Shown piece after piece: positions 17,958-28,485 of a stretch of DNA of 64,000 nt. A model generated the notes under the pieces. That model worked only from the letters and a program-made list of their open reading frames with translations, was not told where the DNA came from and searched no databases. Within the stretch, counting starts at the first letter, position 1. Every line of letters begins with the position of its first letter. The DNA is from Ignavibacteria bacterium (GTDB taxonomy: Bacteria; Bacteroidota; Ignavibacteria; Tepidaquicellales; OLB5), in contig JAFLBX010000001.1 of NCBI GenBank assembly GCA_017303675.1, forward strand, positions 1,871,970-1,935,969, read 5' to 3'. Made by a program: the position numbers and the translations under genes.

Positions 17958-20186
17958 ATGGCAAAAAAACTGCAAACAATTACTGTTTTATTCAGTTTAA
18001 TACTGCTTGTTGGTTTCGGGTTATATCAATCAAAAGAGCCTGAGCCGCAGAATACAAATGCAGTAAGCATACCTGCTTCAATGGAAGTACTTAAATACCA
18101 GGCACCTTCCAATCATGACAGGGTACCATCAGGATTAACACCGCCGTTATGGTCAGAAAGCTTTGACGGGACTACATTCCCGCCGACAGGCTGGCTGAAC
18201 CTGCAGGAAAGCGGAACAGGATTGTGGACAAGAGCCACTACAAGCGCTCACCCGACCGGTTTTACCCCGCACAGCGGAGCCGGAATGGCAGAATTTGTAA
18301 GCTGGACTTATTCCACAGGCACCATTGCTACACTTGTTTCATCAGTATTCAGCTTAACCTCAGGTCAGGCAAAGCTTGGTTTCTGGATGCTTAGAGATGA
18401 TGGCTACAATACGACTGCTGATAAAGTTGATTTTATGATCAATACTGCACCTAATTCCACAGGCGCAACTCTTCTGCTTTCAATTAACAGGGCAAGAGGA
18501 CTTGCCCCGGTTGAAACGGGTCCGAACGGATGGTATTACTATGAATTTACCATTCCCGCATCATTTAATACAGCAACGAACTATATTATAATGAAAGCTA
18601 CAAGCCAGTATGGCAATGATATGTATGTTGATGATGTAGCAGTTACACCGCTTCTGGCACATGATGTTGGTACAATTTCAGTTGATGTGAACACACCGCA
18701 GCTTCCGGGAACAATTGCACCCAAAGCAACAGTGAAGAACTTCGGTTCAAGTGCTGAGACATTTCCTGTAACAATGTCAATCACACCGGGTTCTTATACA
18801 TCAACAATTAATGTTACATCACTGGCAGCCGGTACAACAAGCCAGGTAACATTTGCAAACTGGACACCTGCTGTAGGAACTTATTCTGTAAAAGTTATTA
18901 CACAATCATCAGGTGATCTTGACAGGTCAAATGATACATTAATAAAATCTGTTACTATTACTGCCGCAACCTGGACTTCAGGAAATGTTATTACAGCAGG
19001 TTCATATTTAGGCAGCGGTGTTGGGTACAACAAACCAGGCAATGATACTGCATGGCTGTTTGCATTAGGCGGAAACGCTCCAAACACAACTGCTTTGTAT
19101 AAGTATAATGTAAAAACAAATACGTGGAGCTCAGGTGCCCCGCTGCCGCTTGCAAGAGTGGTGTTAGGTACAGCAATTGTTAAAGATACATTATATGCAA
19201 TTGCCGGCAGCAACGGAACAACCTACAGTAACACACTTTATAAGTACAATATTAACGCCAACACCTGGTCAACAGGCACAGTACTTCCGGTTGCAACACT
19301 AGGATGGTGCAAAGCTGCCGGTTACCAGGATAGCTTGATATACGTTGCAGCAGGTAACGATGGAACTAACCCGGTTGCTACAATACACGTTTATAATGCA
19401 ATTTCAGGAACGTGGAGAACCGGAACACCTATGCCTGGTGCATGCTTTGGCGGAGGATTTGCTATAACAGGCAATACAATGGTTTATTCAGGCGGAATTC
19501 AGGGCGCAGTTCCGGGCTCGGTTACTTACGAAGGCGCTATCAGCCAGTCAGACAGAAGCACTATTACATGGACAACGGGTGCGGTGAATCCGATTGGTAC
19601 AGTTTGGAAAACCGATATGGCACCGTGGTTCGCAAGTGAAGTCATAATGACAACCGGAACCACTTCAGCATCATCAACAACCTGGTGGATTCCTGATACA
19701 CCGAATAAATGTTATTCATATAATCCTGCAACAAATACATGGAGCGTTAAACCCAATTTAACTACACCGGTACTTGGCGCATATTTAGGAAGTGTAAGTT
19801 CAGGTCAATATGGATATAAGTTAATAGTAGCATCAGGATACAATGGTACTGCCGCTGTTACAAATACACAGGTATATACTGAAGATTTCACACCTGTAAA
19901 TAATGGTAATCCAAATGTTCCTGATAATTATTTACTCGGACAGAATTATCCGAACCCGTTCAACCCTGTTACAACAATTAATTATGACATAAAAACAAAC
20001 GGGTTTGTTTCAATAAAGATATACACTATACTTGGCGAAGAAGTTGCAACAGTTGTTGACGCTTTTAAAACAGCAGGCAGCTATTCAGTCGATTTCAACG
20101 CATCAGCACTTTCAAGCGGTGTTTATATTTACAGGATAAATACCGGCAGCTTTACAGATGCAAAAAAGATGGTTCTCGTTAAATAG
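17958..20186 (+). CDS. Type IX-secreted protein with MAM-like and Kelch-like domains
   Basis: 742 residues. Signal peptide (LQTITVLFSLILLVGFGLY), then a jelly-roll of the cleaved-adhesin/choice-of-anchor-J kind from about 65 to 235 (WSESFDGTTFPPTGW, and the end NDMYVDDVAVTP), then an Ig-like CARDB-type domain (AHDVGTISVDVN to LIKSVTIT, about 235-335), then Kelch-like propeller repeats with YNVKTNTWSSG, YNINANTWSTG and YNPATNTWS. The end is a sorting domain (LGQNYPNPFNPVTTINYD to KKMVLVK). It is likely a surface or released adhesin/glycan-binding protein. Binding partner not deducible. Confidence 0.87.
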   Translation: MAKKLQTITVLFSLILLVGFGLYQSKEPEPQNTNAVSIPASMEVLKYQAPSNHDRVPSGLTPPLWSESFDGTTFPPTGWLNLQESGTGLWTRATTSAHPTGFTPHSGAGMAEFVSWTYSTGTIATLVSSVFSLTSGQAKLGFWMLRDDGYNTTADKVDFMINTAPNSTGATLLLSINRARGLAPVETGPNGWYYYEFTIPASFNTATNYIIMKATSQYGNDMYVDDVAVTPLLAHDVGTISVDVNTPQLPGTIAPKATVKNFGSSAETFPVTMSITPGSYTSTINVTSLAAGTTSQVTFANWTPAVGTYSVKVITQSSGDLDRSNDTLIKSVTITAATWTSGNVITAGSYLGSGVGYNKPGNDTAWLFALGGNAPNTTALYKYNVKTNTWSSGAPLPLARVVLGTAIVKDTLYAIAGSNGTTYSNTLYKYNINANTWSTGTVLPVATLGWCKAAGYQDSLIYVAAGNDGTNPVATIHVYNAISGTWRTGTPMPGACFGGGFAITGNTMVYSGGIQGAVPGSVTYEGAISQSDRSTITWTTGAVNPIGTVWKTDMAPWFASEVIMTTGTTSASSTTWWIPDTPNKCYSYNPATNTWSVKPNLTTPVLGAYLGSVSSGQYGYKLIVASGYNGTAAVTNTQVYTEDFTPVNNGNPNVPDNYLLGQNYPNPFNPVTTINYDIKTNGFVSIKIYTILGEEVATVVDAFKTAGSYSVDFNASALSSGVYIYRINTGSFTDAKKMVLVK

Positions 20187-20212
20187 TTAATTACATCTTT
20201 TTTAATTCAATA

Positions 20213-20246
20213 GGGCAGCCAATTGAAAAATTGGCTGCCTTTTTTA
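20213..20246 (+). terminator. Rho-independent terminator of the Kelch-like gene
   Basis: An 11-bp perfect stem (GGCAGCCAATT with AATTGGCTGCC), GAAA tetraloop, then seven T residues. Confidence 0.92.
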
Positions 20247-20294
20247 TTATTTTTCAAATTAACCCTGTTTTTATATATATACCTTAAATTATGA

Positions 20295-20326
20295 TTTGTA
20301 AAATTTCTGAATTTTGCTTAAATTTG
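20295..20326 (+). promoter_or_regulatory. Bacteroidota-type promoter of tRNA-Asp
   Basis: TTTG (20295-20298), a 20-base spacer and TAAATTTG (20319-20326) match the TTTG/TAnnTTTG promoter of Bacteroidota sigma factors. Transcription would begin about 10 bases before the tRNA. Confidence 0.65.
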
Positions 20327-20342
20327 TAGATAATCAGATTTT

Positions 20343-20417
20343 GGAGCCGTAGTTCAGTTTGGTTAGAACGCCTGACTGTCACTCAGGAGGTCGCGAGTTC
20401 GAGTCTCGTCGGTTCCG
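20343..20417 (+). tRNA. tRNA-Asp (GTC anticodon)
   Basis: The 75-base gene folds into a cloverleaf. Acceptor arms GGAGCCG and CGGTTCC pair with one G-U; the anticodon arm is CCTGA-CT-GTC-AC-TCAGG; the T arm has GAGTTCGAGTCTC with the invariant TTCGA. The discriminator is G. The terminal CCA is not encoded. Confidence 0.95.
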
Positions 20418-20426
20418 CAAAACAAT

Positions 20427-20455
20427 AAAAACCGTCAATTTTGGCGGTTTTTTTG
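20427..20455 (+). terminator. Terminator after tRNA-Asp
   Basis: A 9-bp stem (AAACCGTCA with TGGCGGTTT, one G-U pair) followed by a run of seven T. Confidence 0.8.
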
Positions 20456-20511
20456 CGTATATTATTTGTTGATTGATGCATTTAAATATTTAAAATTCAA
20501 ATTTTTGATTT

Positions 20512-20805
20512 ATGCAGTTTCTTATAATTAAACGACCCAGAGAAAATTTCATTGAAACAATGACAGAGGCGGAATCTGAAATAATGAGCAGACATTTTGA
20601 GTATCTTAAACAAAAATTAAAAGAAGGAAAGCTGGTTATGGCGGGTCCTGTTACAACGGGTGAATTTGGGTTATCTGTGGTTGAAACCGAAAGCGAAGAA
20701 GAAGCCCGTGATATCATGAATAACGATCCCGCAGTTATTGCCGGAATTATGAAACCTGAAATTTTCCCTTACAGGGTGAGCCTGCTAAGGGGAAGAGATG
20801 ATTGA
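20512..20805 (+). CDS. YCII-related small protein
   Basis: 97 residues, cytoplasmic. It follows the YCII pattern: MQFLIIKRPRENF, then HFEYLKQKLKEGKLVMAGPV with the conserved G-P, then FGLSVVETESEEEARDIMNNDPAVIAGIM, the family's DPx(h)xAG region. The fold is a ferredoxin-like dimer with a conserved His-Asp pair; its reaction is unknown for most members. It starts a run of small accessory proteins (DUF1801, RibD_C) extending to about 23 kb. Confidence 0.78.
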   Translation: MQFLIIKRPRENFIETMTEAESEIMSRHFEYLKQKLKEGKLVMAGPVTTGEFGLSVVETESEEEARDIMNNDPAVIAGIMKPEIFPYRVSLLRGRDD

Positions 20806-20817
20806 TATTCACCACTG

Positions 20818-21231
20818 CTACTTTGCCATAGCCGAAATCCCTATCAGCTTTTCAAGAACTTTAATATCAATATCAGCAAGCTTGTTTATGTATAGACAGC
20901 CCGCACCGGTTTTATGCTTGCCAAGCTTCTTAAGCTCACCTGAATATTTTTTCATATCAATTATAAGATGAAGAGACAGATTAGCTTTTCTGGGTGAGAA
21001 TCCCATTTTAAACCACTCAACTTCGCGGCCTGTTGCGGGACTCTTGTATATTTTCTTACCGAAACCTATCATTGATCTTCCCCATATCTTTGGCTTTTCC
21101 TTAGTAGCTTTTTTCATCAGCTTTAAAAGAACTAAACTGTCTTTTCGCTGCTCCTCACTTTTTAAAGAATTAATAAAATCCTCGACGCTTAACTCAGTTT
21201 GTTTGGTCTTTATTTCGGCGAGCTTTCCCAT
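20818..21231 (-). CDS. DUF1801 family protein (first copy)
   Basis: 137 residues, cytoplasmic. The pattern fits DUF1801/YdhG: TELSVEDFINSLKSEEQRKDSLVLLKLM, then IWGRSMIGFGKK, then EWFKMGFSPRKANLSLHLI and a final KTGAGCLYINKLADID followed by a terminal helix. The family has an iron-chaperone-like (frataxin-like) alpha/beta fold and no proven reaction. Three more members or relatives occur at 21958, 25835 and 26243, so the region seems to have collected this type. Confidence 0.8.
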   Translation of the reverse strand: MGKLAEIKTKQTELSVEDFINSLKSEEQRKDSLVLLKLMKKATKEKPKIWGRSMIGFGKKIYKSPATGREVEWFKMGFSPRKANLSLHLIIDMKKYSGELKKLGKHKTGAGCLYINKLADIDIKVLEKLIGISAMAK

Positions 21232-21275
21232 AATATTATTTTTTATTTATTTTTTAGTTTATATTTTTCGGGCAT

Positions 21276-21665
21276 TCAAATGTTATTATCAATATTACTG
21301 ATCTCTATCTTTACATTCTCATCGGTATAAAATAAATATAAATTTTCCCCTGAAAATTCATTTTTCAGAAACTTTATTGTGGAAAGCTCTTTATAAGGCA
21401 GGCTTATCTTTTGGAGAGATAAAGTATCTATCAAAAATCCGCCGCCTTCGGCGGGTATAAATACAAATTTGCCGTCCGGCGAATCCATTACATAATTATC
21501 CAGATTTTCGTTCAGCCTGTTCCAGCTTCCAAAGTATTTTTCTGTTACATCAACATTATTAACAAATAAATCTGCTACCCAAAGCATTCTGCCGTTATTA
21601 GGCTCATCTGTACCGGTAATAATAAGTTTTATATCGTGAAATTCAGAAGAATAAATCTTAAGCAT
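21276..21665 (-). CDS. Hypothetical beta-rich protein
   Basis: 129 residues, no signal peptide, not recognised. It reads like a beta-sheet repeat protein: the segment MDSPDGKFVFIPAEGGGFLID resembles a single propeller blade (a short stretch only). It starts 2 bases after the stop of the upstream gene at 21668, so both are translated from one message. Confidence 0.5.
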   Translation of the reverse strand: MLKIYSSEFHDIKLIITGTDEPNNGRMLWVADLFVNNVDVTEKYFGSWNRLNENLDNYVMDSPDGKFVFIPAEGGGFLIDTLSLQKISLPYKELSTIKFLKNEFSGENLYLFYTDENVKIEISNIDNNI

Positions 21666-21667
21666 TC

Positions 21668-21910
21668 TCAGCTGAATATAGAAGAATTCTTTTCGTTGCC
21701 GCGTTTAAAATTGCCTGTTACTTTTGCAAGGATCAATTGTGTTTGTTTGCCTTCTGAATTTTCAAGTCTTTTTAATAGTTTAAGCGCTTCAGCTCCTTTT
21801 AGGAGCATAACAGGCTTATTATTCCAGTATATCTGAACTTTGTTATCCTTTAGCTCTTTGTAATCAAAGGGCTCTTCATCAAGCATATTACGTTGATCTA
21901 TTGGAGGCAT
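21668..21910 (-). CDS. Hypothetical small protein
   Basis: 80 residues, cytoplasmic, not recognised. It is charged with a central hydrophobic-basic stretch (KPVMLLKGAEALKLLKRLE). It is the first gene of a two-gene unit with the beta-rich protein at 21276. Confidence 0.5.
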   Translation of the reverse strand: MPPIDQRNMLDEEPFDYKELKDNKVQIYWNNKPVMLLKGAEALKLLKRLENSEGKQTQLILAKVTGNFKRGNEKNSSIFS

Positions 21911-21957
21911 ATCAATATCTATAAATAATTTACATTTTATTGTTTTAAAAATTTTTT

Positions 21958-22428
21958 TTATTTCTTCTTTTTCTTTGGGTTATAATTCTTCTCATACATC
22001 TCTATCCAGTCTTTAACACTCATCTTTTTCATCAGTTCACCGATCAGCTTGTAGGGGATATCATCCAGCTTCTTGAATCGTACGCAGCTTTTGCCCATAT
22101 CAAGTTTCTGTTTGCTGTGCTTGGGATACTCACTGACAAACCATTTTAACAATCTCGGGTCAGCGTAAACACCCATGTGGTAAAAATTAATAGAATCCTT
22201 TTGCGAAGCTATGCCCGCAAACGGAAGCGGCTCACTGGGTTTGCAGTGGTAACCTGCGGGGTAGATCTTATGCGGAACCACGTAACCAAGCCCGCCATAG
22301 CTGATTGCCGCTTCAAATCCTTTTGGCAGATTCTTAACAATTACATTATGCAGCTTATTAAAAGCTTCATGCCTTTCTTCAGGCACGTTAGCCAATATTT
22401 CCTTAACTGTTTTTCCCGGTGCTTTCAT
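21958..22428 (-). CDS. DUF1801 family protein (second copy)
   Basis: I choose the ATG at 22428 (MKAPGKTVKEILANVPEE), which matches the usual family start; the frame is open 21 codons further but that part is a Lys-rich, unlikely leader. The 156-residue protein carries the DUF1801 signature: ERHEAFNKLHNVIVKNLPKGFEAAISYGG, GYVVPHKIYP, and SINFYHMGVYADPRLLKWF. The tail is a Lys-rich stretch. It is more like the RmaD/YdeI group than the copy at 20818. Confidence 0.78.
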   Translation of the reverse strand: MKAPGKTVKEILANVPEERHEAFNKLHNVIVKNLPKGFEAAISYGGLGYVVPHKIYPAGYHCKPSEPLPFAGIASQKDSINFYHMGVYADPRLLKWFVSEYPKHSKQKLDMGKSCVRFKKLDDIPYKLIGELMKKMSVKDWIEMYEKNYNPKKKKK

Positions 22429-22490
22429 ATTTAGATTTTTAGTTATATATATTCTTTGTTTCTTTTTCACCTTTGTTGGTCTTGTAAACA

Positions 22491-22540
22491 TCTCCCCCTT
22501 ACTAAGGGGGAGTGTCCGCCTCAGGCGGACGAGGGGGTCA
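22491..22540. repeat. Palindromic mobile repeat, copy A
   Basis: Two stem-loops side by side: CTCCCCCTTA and TAAGGGGGAG (22492-22512, 1-base loop) and GTCCGCCT with AGGCGGAC (22514-22530). A second member of the same design lies at 40221. This copy supplies the last residues and the stop codon of the gene at 22521. Confidence 0.8.
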
Positions 22541-23087
22541 TATCAGCCGGCTCATAATATAGTATCACCCCGCCAAAATCAAACTGCTTTGTTTTTGTGA
22601 GCTTTAGGGTGATCTTATCCGTTATATTCTTAAACAGCGGCAAGCCGCTGCCTGCAATTACGGGGTGAATGCATAGCTGGTACTCATCAATTAAGCCTAG
22701 CTGTGTAAACTGCCATATTAAGCTTGGACTAGATACATAAATATCTTTACCCGGCTGCTGCTTAAGCTCATTTACTTCTTCGGCAAGTCCGCGGGCGGCA
22801 AGCCTTGCGCTTGCCCAGTCAACACTATTCAGCGTACGCGAAAAAACCAGCTTAGGGACCCTATCAATTGCCGCGGCAAAATCATCCATATGCTTTTCAC
22901 CTGTGGGATTCTTTAATATATCCCTCCAGTACTCCATAAGCTGGTATGTAGTTCTGCCATAGAGTATAACTCCCGCTTCATCCAGCAAACGGGCATAGTG
23001 GTAATGTATCTCATCAGCCGGTATGCCAGAAGTATGGTCGCAATATCCGTCAAGTGTCATATTGAATGCGGCGATTACTTTTCTCAT
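22521..23087 (-). CDS. RibD C-terminal / dihydrofolate reductase-like protein
   Basis: 188 residues, cytoplasmic. The pattern is that of the RibD_C reductase fold: MRKVIAAFNMTLDGYCDH at the start, VILYGRTTYQLMEYW in the middle and IWQFTQLGLIDEYQLCIHPVIAGSGLPLF, the family's G-L-I-D-E and P-V-x-x-G-x-G-x-x-L-F elements. Such stand-alone proteins are NADPH-dependent reductases of unknown substrate. The final residues M-T-P-S-S-A are encoded within the palindromic repeat at 22491, so the C-terminus appears to have been altered by that element. Confidence 0.85.
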   Translation of the reverse strand: MRKVIAAFNMTLDGYCDHTSGIPADEIHYHYARLLDEAGVILYGRTTYQLMEYWRDILKNPTGEKHMDDFAAAIDRVPKLVFSRTLNSVDWASARLAARGLAEEVNELKQQPGKDIYVSSPSLIWQFTQLGLIDEYQLCIHPVIAGSGLPLFKNITDKITLKLTKTKQFDFGGVILYYEPADMTPSSA

Positions 23088-23201
23088 GATTGCTGTTTAA
23101 TTTTTAGTCCTGTGTTTAATTGTATTAGTATCCGGCAATGAGGGCAAATATACTAATTAGGGTAATATTTTTGTAGTCATTAGGTTGAAAGTTTGGTCAA
23201 C

Positions 23202-23239
23202 AAAAAAGCACCTGAATTTTCATCCAGGTGCTTTTTTTC
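23202..23239 (-). terminator. Terminator of katG
   Basis: A 13-bp perfect stem (AAAAAAGCACCTG with CAGGTGCTTTTTT) around a 10-base loop; T-runs occur on both strands, so it may work both ways. Confidence 0.9.
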
Positions 23240-23259
23240 ACTTACTCAATTATTATATC

Positions 23260-25834
<2,575 letters not shown>

Positions 25835-26227
25835 TTACTTCAACCGAACAAGCTTACCTTTTCGTTTAACTATATTTTTGTAATCCCATTGAATATCGCG
25901 CGCTTTTTTCAGCCATCGTTTAAGATGAGTAACCTTAATTTCATCAGGGGATGTGTACCTGATCTCAGCAGCTTTAAATGAGCCTTCATTTTTTAATATG
26001 GGCTCTTCAAATGACTGGCCGCTCCAGAATAAAAGCCTGACGCTGTCTTTCAGCTTGTGGTAACCAACCACGGGATTTCCTCCTATGAACCAAACCGGAT
26101 GTGCATGCCAGATTTTACTTTCCGTGTCTTTTAGATTTTTATCGATTTGAGCAGCGAGTAAATTACAGATCTTTTTATCTGTGGATTTTTGTAAGTTATT
26201 GTAAGCCTTAATATCTTTATTTATCAT
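25835..26227 (-). CDS. DUF1801 family protein (third copy)
   Basis: 130 residues, cytoplasmic. The core HAHPVWFIGGNPVVGYHKLKDSVRLLFWSG and SFKAAEIRYTSPDEI (short stretches) place it in the DUF1801/YdhG group. It follows the DUF4287 gene by 15 bases and is transcribed with it. Function unknown. Confidence 0.72.
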   Translation of the reverse strand: MINKDIKAYNNLQKSTDKKICNLLAAQIDKNLKDTESKIWHAHPVWFIGGNPVVGYHKLKDSVRLLFWSGQSFEEPILKNEGSFKAAEIRYTSPDEIKVTHLKRWLKKARDIQWDYKNIVKRKGKLVRLK

Positions 26228-26242
26228 GGTATTTGCATTGAT

Positions 26243-26803
26243 TTATCCGGCATTATCATATGCTTTTTTAAGCCATTCAAAAACTTCTTTATCAATATCC
26301 TTGATATCAGATATATTGATCTTATGGCTGCACATTGAGCTTGTGCTTTTAATTTCTTCAAGCTTTCCTTTTGCAGGCTGACCTTTAAGGTTTATTCCGA
26401 CTTCAAATCTGGTTTTAGTGGCCGGTTGAAGAATTGCAAACTGTTTTTTACGCCGCAGGCTGACGTAGGCATTCTTAGGAGCAATTTCAATATCTTTCCC
26501 GAATTTATTTATCTGTTCCATCAGTTTTTCGTAAACCGGAATAAAATGCTCTTTGCCTTTGTATTGGGCATCGATAAGTGAATCCTTATTTTCGGCAGAG
26601 CCTGCATCTGATCCTTTTGATTTGTGAGCAATAAGATTAGCATAACCATGTGTCAACTTATGCTTCTCTTTTAGGAATTTGATCATTTCACCGTGTTTTT
26701 CAATTTTTTCTTTCTGGACTATTTTCACCCATTCATCCAGGGATCTGCCGGTATTCTTTTGCAGATTTTCTATCATTGTTAATGTTGCTTTATCTACATC
26801 CAT
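26243..26803 (-). CDS. DUF4287/DUF5655 two-domain protein
   Basis: 186 residues. The N-terminal domain (about 1-65, LQKNTGRSLDEWVKIV then FLKEKHKLTHGYANLIAH) is DUF4287. The C-terminal domain (about 85-185, IAPKNAYVSLRRKKQFAILQ then FEVGINLKG) is DUF5655. These often occur together in soil and environmental bacteria; no reaction is established. It forms a two-gene unit with the DUF1801 gene at 25835. Confidence 0.75.
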   Translation of the reverse strand: MDVDKATLTMIENLQKNTGRSLDEWVKIVQKEKIEKHGEMIKFLKEKHKLTHGYANLIAHKSKGSDAGSAENKDSLIDAQYKGKEHFIPVYEKLMEQINKFGKDIEIAPKNAYVSLRRKKQFAILQPATKTRFEVGINLKGQPAKGKLEEIKSTSSMCSHKINISDIKDIDKEVFEWLKKAYDNAG

Positions 26804-26941
26804 AGACTATTACTTAAATTGGTTAGTAATTCTGACAATTTACCAACTAATATTTATTAAATAAATATATTGATAATTCTTTATGAAAAATTTTAATAAA
26901 TCTTTAAAAATATTTTAAATTTTGGGAACTATTACCATAGA

Positions 26942-26959
26942 TATGTGTTACAACACATA
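26942..26959. promoter_or_regulatory. Palindromic operator candidate upstream of yceI
   Basis: TATGTGTTACAACACATA has 8-bp perfect arms around AC. It lies just upstream of a TAATTTTTG box, 39 bp before the ATG of the YceI gene. It resembles TetR or similar repressor sites; no cognate regulator is adjacent. Confidence 0.45.
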
Positions 26960-26997
26960 ACAATAAACTAATTTTTGTTCAACTAATCATTATAACC

Positions 26998-27579
26998 ATG
27001 AAAAAAATCTCTCAAATTATTGTTTTATTGGCATTTGTTTTCACAGTTAACCTCTCAGCGCAGACGGTTTGGAAGCAGGATCCAAATCATTCTAAGCTCG
27101 GATTCACAGTTACGCATCTTTCCATTGCGGATGTTACAGGATATTTCACAAAGTTTGATGTCAATGTAACATCAAGCCAGGCTGATTTCAGTGATGCGGT
27201 TATTGAACTAACCGCGGATATCAATTCAGTTAATACCGGTATAGAAGCGCGCGATAATCATTTAAGAACCGCTGATTTTTTTGATGCATCTACATATCCG
27301 ACAATGACTTTCAAAAGCACATCGATAGAAAAAACAGGGGATAAACAGTACAAGCTGAAAGGAAACCTGACAATGCACGGAGTTACAAAGGAAATTACCG
27401 TTGATCTTATTCACCGCGGAACAATTCAGAACCCGATGGCGAACAATGCTGATGTTGCCGGGCTGCAGATATTAGGCACACTTAAAAGATCTGATTTTAA
27501 CATCGGCCCCAACTTCCCTGAATTTGCAATAAGCGATGAAGTAAGGATAAAAGCTGATGGCGAGTTTTCAAAAAAATAA
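26998..27579 (+). CDS. YceI family exported lipid-binding protein
   Basis: 193 residues with a Sec signal peptide (IIVLLAFVFTVNLSAQ). The mature part is a typical YceI lipocalin-like barrel: WKQDPNHSKLGFTVTHLSI, DNHLRTADFFDASTYPTMTF and GNLTMHGVTKEITVD, and a closing strand ending in KADGEFSK. YceI proteins bind isoprenoid or amphiphilic molecules in the periplasm. The gene is monocistronic, with a palindrome at its promoter and a terminator downstream. Confidence 0.92.
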   Translation: MKKISQIIVLLAFVFTVNLSAQTVWKQDPNHSKLGFTVTHLSIADVTGYFTKFDVNVTSSQADFSDAVIELTADINSVNTGIEARDNHLRTADFFDASTYPTMTFKSTSIEKTGDKQYKLKGNLTMHGVTKEITVDLIHRGTIQNPMANNADVAGLQILGTLKRSDFNIGPNFPEFAISDEVRIKADGEFSKK

Positions 27580-27623
27580 GCCGTTGCCGAACAAATAAGT
27601 ATAAAACTATAAGATATTCAAAT

Positions 27624-27648
27624 AACCCGCTTTACAGCGGGTTTTTTT
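27624..27648 (+). terminator. Terminator of yceI
   Basis: An 8-bp stem (AACCCGCT with AGCGGGTT) and a run of seven T (27642-27648). Confidence 0.85.
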
Positions 27649-27649
27649 A

Positions 27650-27693
27650 TTGACTTAAATCAAATGTATTTACCTGAATGTTAGTTATTTTTG
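27650..27693 (+). promoter_or_regulatory. FNR-box promoter of the cupin gene
   Basis: TTGACTTAAATCAA (27650-27663) differs from a perfect FNR/DNR palindrome (TTGAT-N4-ATCAA) at one base. Its centre is 29.5 bp upstream of the box TATTTTTG (27686-27693), the position of a class II activator (about -41.5). Confidence 0.7.
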
Positions 27694-27715
27694 TATATAA
27701 ATAAATACAAATTAT

Positions 27716-28045
27716 ATGAGTGAACTTAACAAAAATTCTGAAAAGATAAATTTATTTTCAACTGCACAATACCAGCAAGGGGCAGTAGTAAGCAAAGTAT
27801 TGCTTAAGAAAAGATCAGGCAACATAACGCTGTTTGCATTTGATAAAGGCGAAGGTCTAAGCGAACATACAGCGCCTTTTGACGCTTATGTTCATGTATT
27901 AGATGGCGAAGTGGAAGTGATAATTTCAGGTAACCAAAATATTCTTCAGGCTGGTGATGCGATAATTATGCCGGCAGGGGAACCGCATTCGCTAAAAGCT
28001 ATCACGGCATTTAAAATGGTGCTTGTTATGATTAAATCAGAATGA
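27716..28045 (+). CDS. Small cupin domain protein
   Basis: 109 residues, cytoplasmic. A conserved beta-barrel with GEGLSEHTAPFDAYVHVLDG (first metal motif, with His, and Glu further on) and AGDAIIMPAGEPHSL (second motif, with His). Single-domain cupins bind a metal and often act as dioxygenases, isomerases or simple sensors. The promoter has an FNR-type site at the activating position, so the gene is likely made under low oxygen. Confidence 0.8.
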   Translation: MSELNKNSEKINLFSTAQYQQGAVVSKVLLKKRSGNITLFAFDKGEGLSEHTAPFDAYVHVLDGEVEVIISGNQNILQAGDAIIMPAGEPHSLKAITAFKMVLVMIKSE

Positions 28046-28051
28046 TAAAAA

Positions 28052-28105
28052 AATTTAACTACGAATTTCACAAATTTCCCGAATTTGATTAGTTAGTTTT
28101 GGAGT
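28052..28105. repeat. CACRAATT-type degenerate repeat, copy 2
   Basis: Tandem near-copies (CTACGAATT, TCACAAATT, TCCCGAATT) followed by TAGTTTTGGAGTC. It matches the design of copy 1 at 25659, both lying just downstream or upstream of small genes. Confidence 0.55.
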
Positions 28106-28164
28106 CAATTAAAATAGTAGTTGGAAAAACGGGATTCCACAATTAAACTAATAATGAGGTAAAT

Positions 28165-28195
28165 AAAAAAACCTGTATTTTATACAGGTTTTTTT
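28165..28195. terminator. Terminator between converging genes
   Basis: A 12-13 bp stem (AAAAAACCTGTA with TACAGGTTTTTT) around a short loop, T-rich on both strands; it serves the cupin gene and the DUF6132 gene. Confidence 0.85.
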
Positions 28196-28226
28196 GTTGT
28201 AAAGTATATGATGAATGCTATGCTGT

Positions 28227-28442
28227 TTAGTTCTGTGATGCGTTATTTTCATTGCTTTCAGTTTTTTTCTTAGGCGGCAATGCAAGTAATATTCCCGATG
28301 CAAACCCGTAGCCTGTTGTAATATACCAGTTAGAGCTCAGCGGGCAGCCGTTTGAACATCCTACATAATAGTAATATGCATATCCAATCAATGCGCCAGA
28401 TAGCGCGTATAAACCGAGCTTTAAATATTTATTTTTTATCAT
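28227..28442 (-). CDS. DUF6132 small membrane protein
   Basis: I take the ATG at 28442, which has an AGGA site 4 bases upstream. The 71-residue protein has two membrane helices with a conserved CSNGCPLSSNWYITTGYGFA turn between them, the C-x3-C-P pattern of DUF6132. In other genomes this family travels with thioredoxin or rhodanese-type sulfur proteins, which fits the upstream thioredoxin lipoprotein (43 bases away). The function is unknown; a role in sulfur or redox transfer at the membrane is an inference. Confidence 0.65.
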   Translation of the reverse strand: MIKNKYLKLGLYALSGALIGYAYYYYVGCSNGCPLSSNWYITTGYGFASGILLALPPKKKTESNENNASQN

Positions 28443-28485
28443 AATTTCCTGCAATTTAATATTTCACCGGTAAAGATCCAAAGTG

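Noticed and set aside
20343-20417. tRNA-Asp as attachment site of the phage cluster
   Set aside because: It is 23 kb from the cluster with many host genes between, and no matching tRNA fragment was seen at either end of the cluster.
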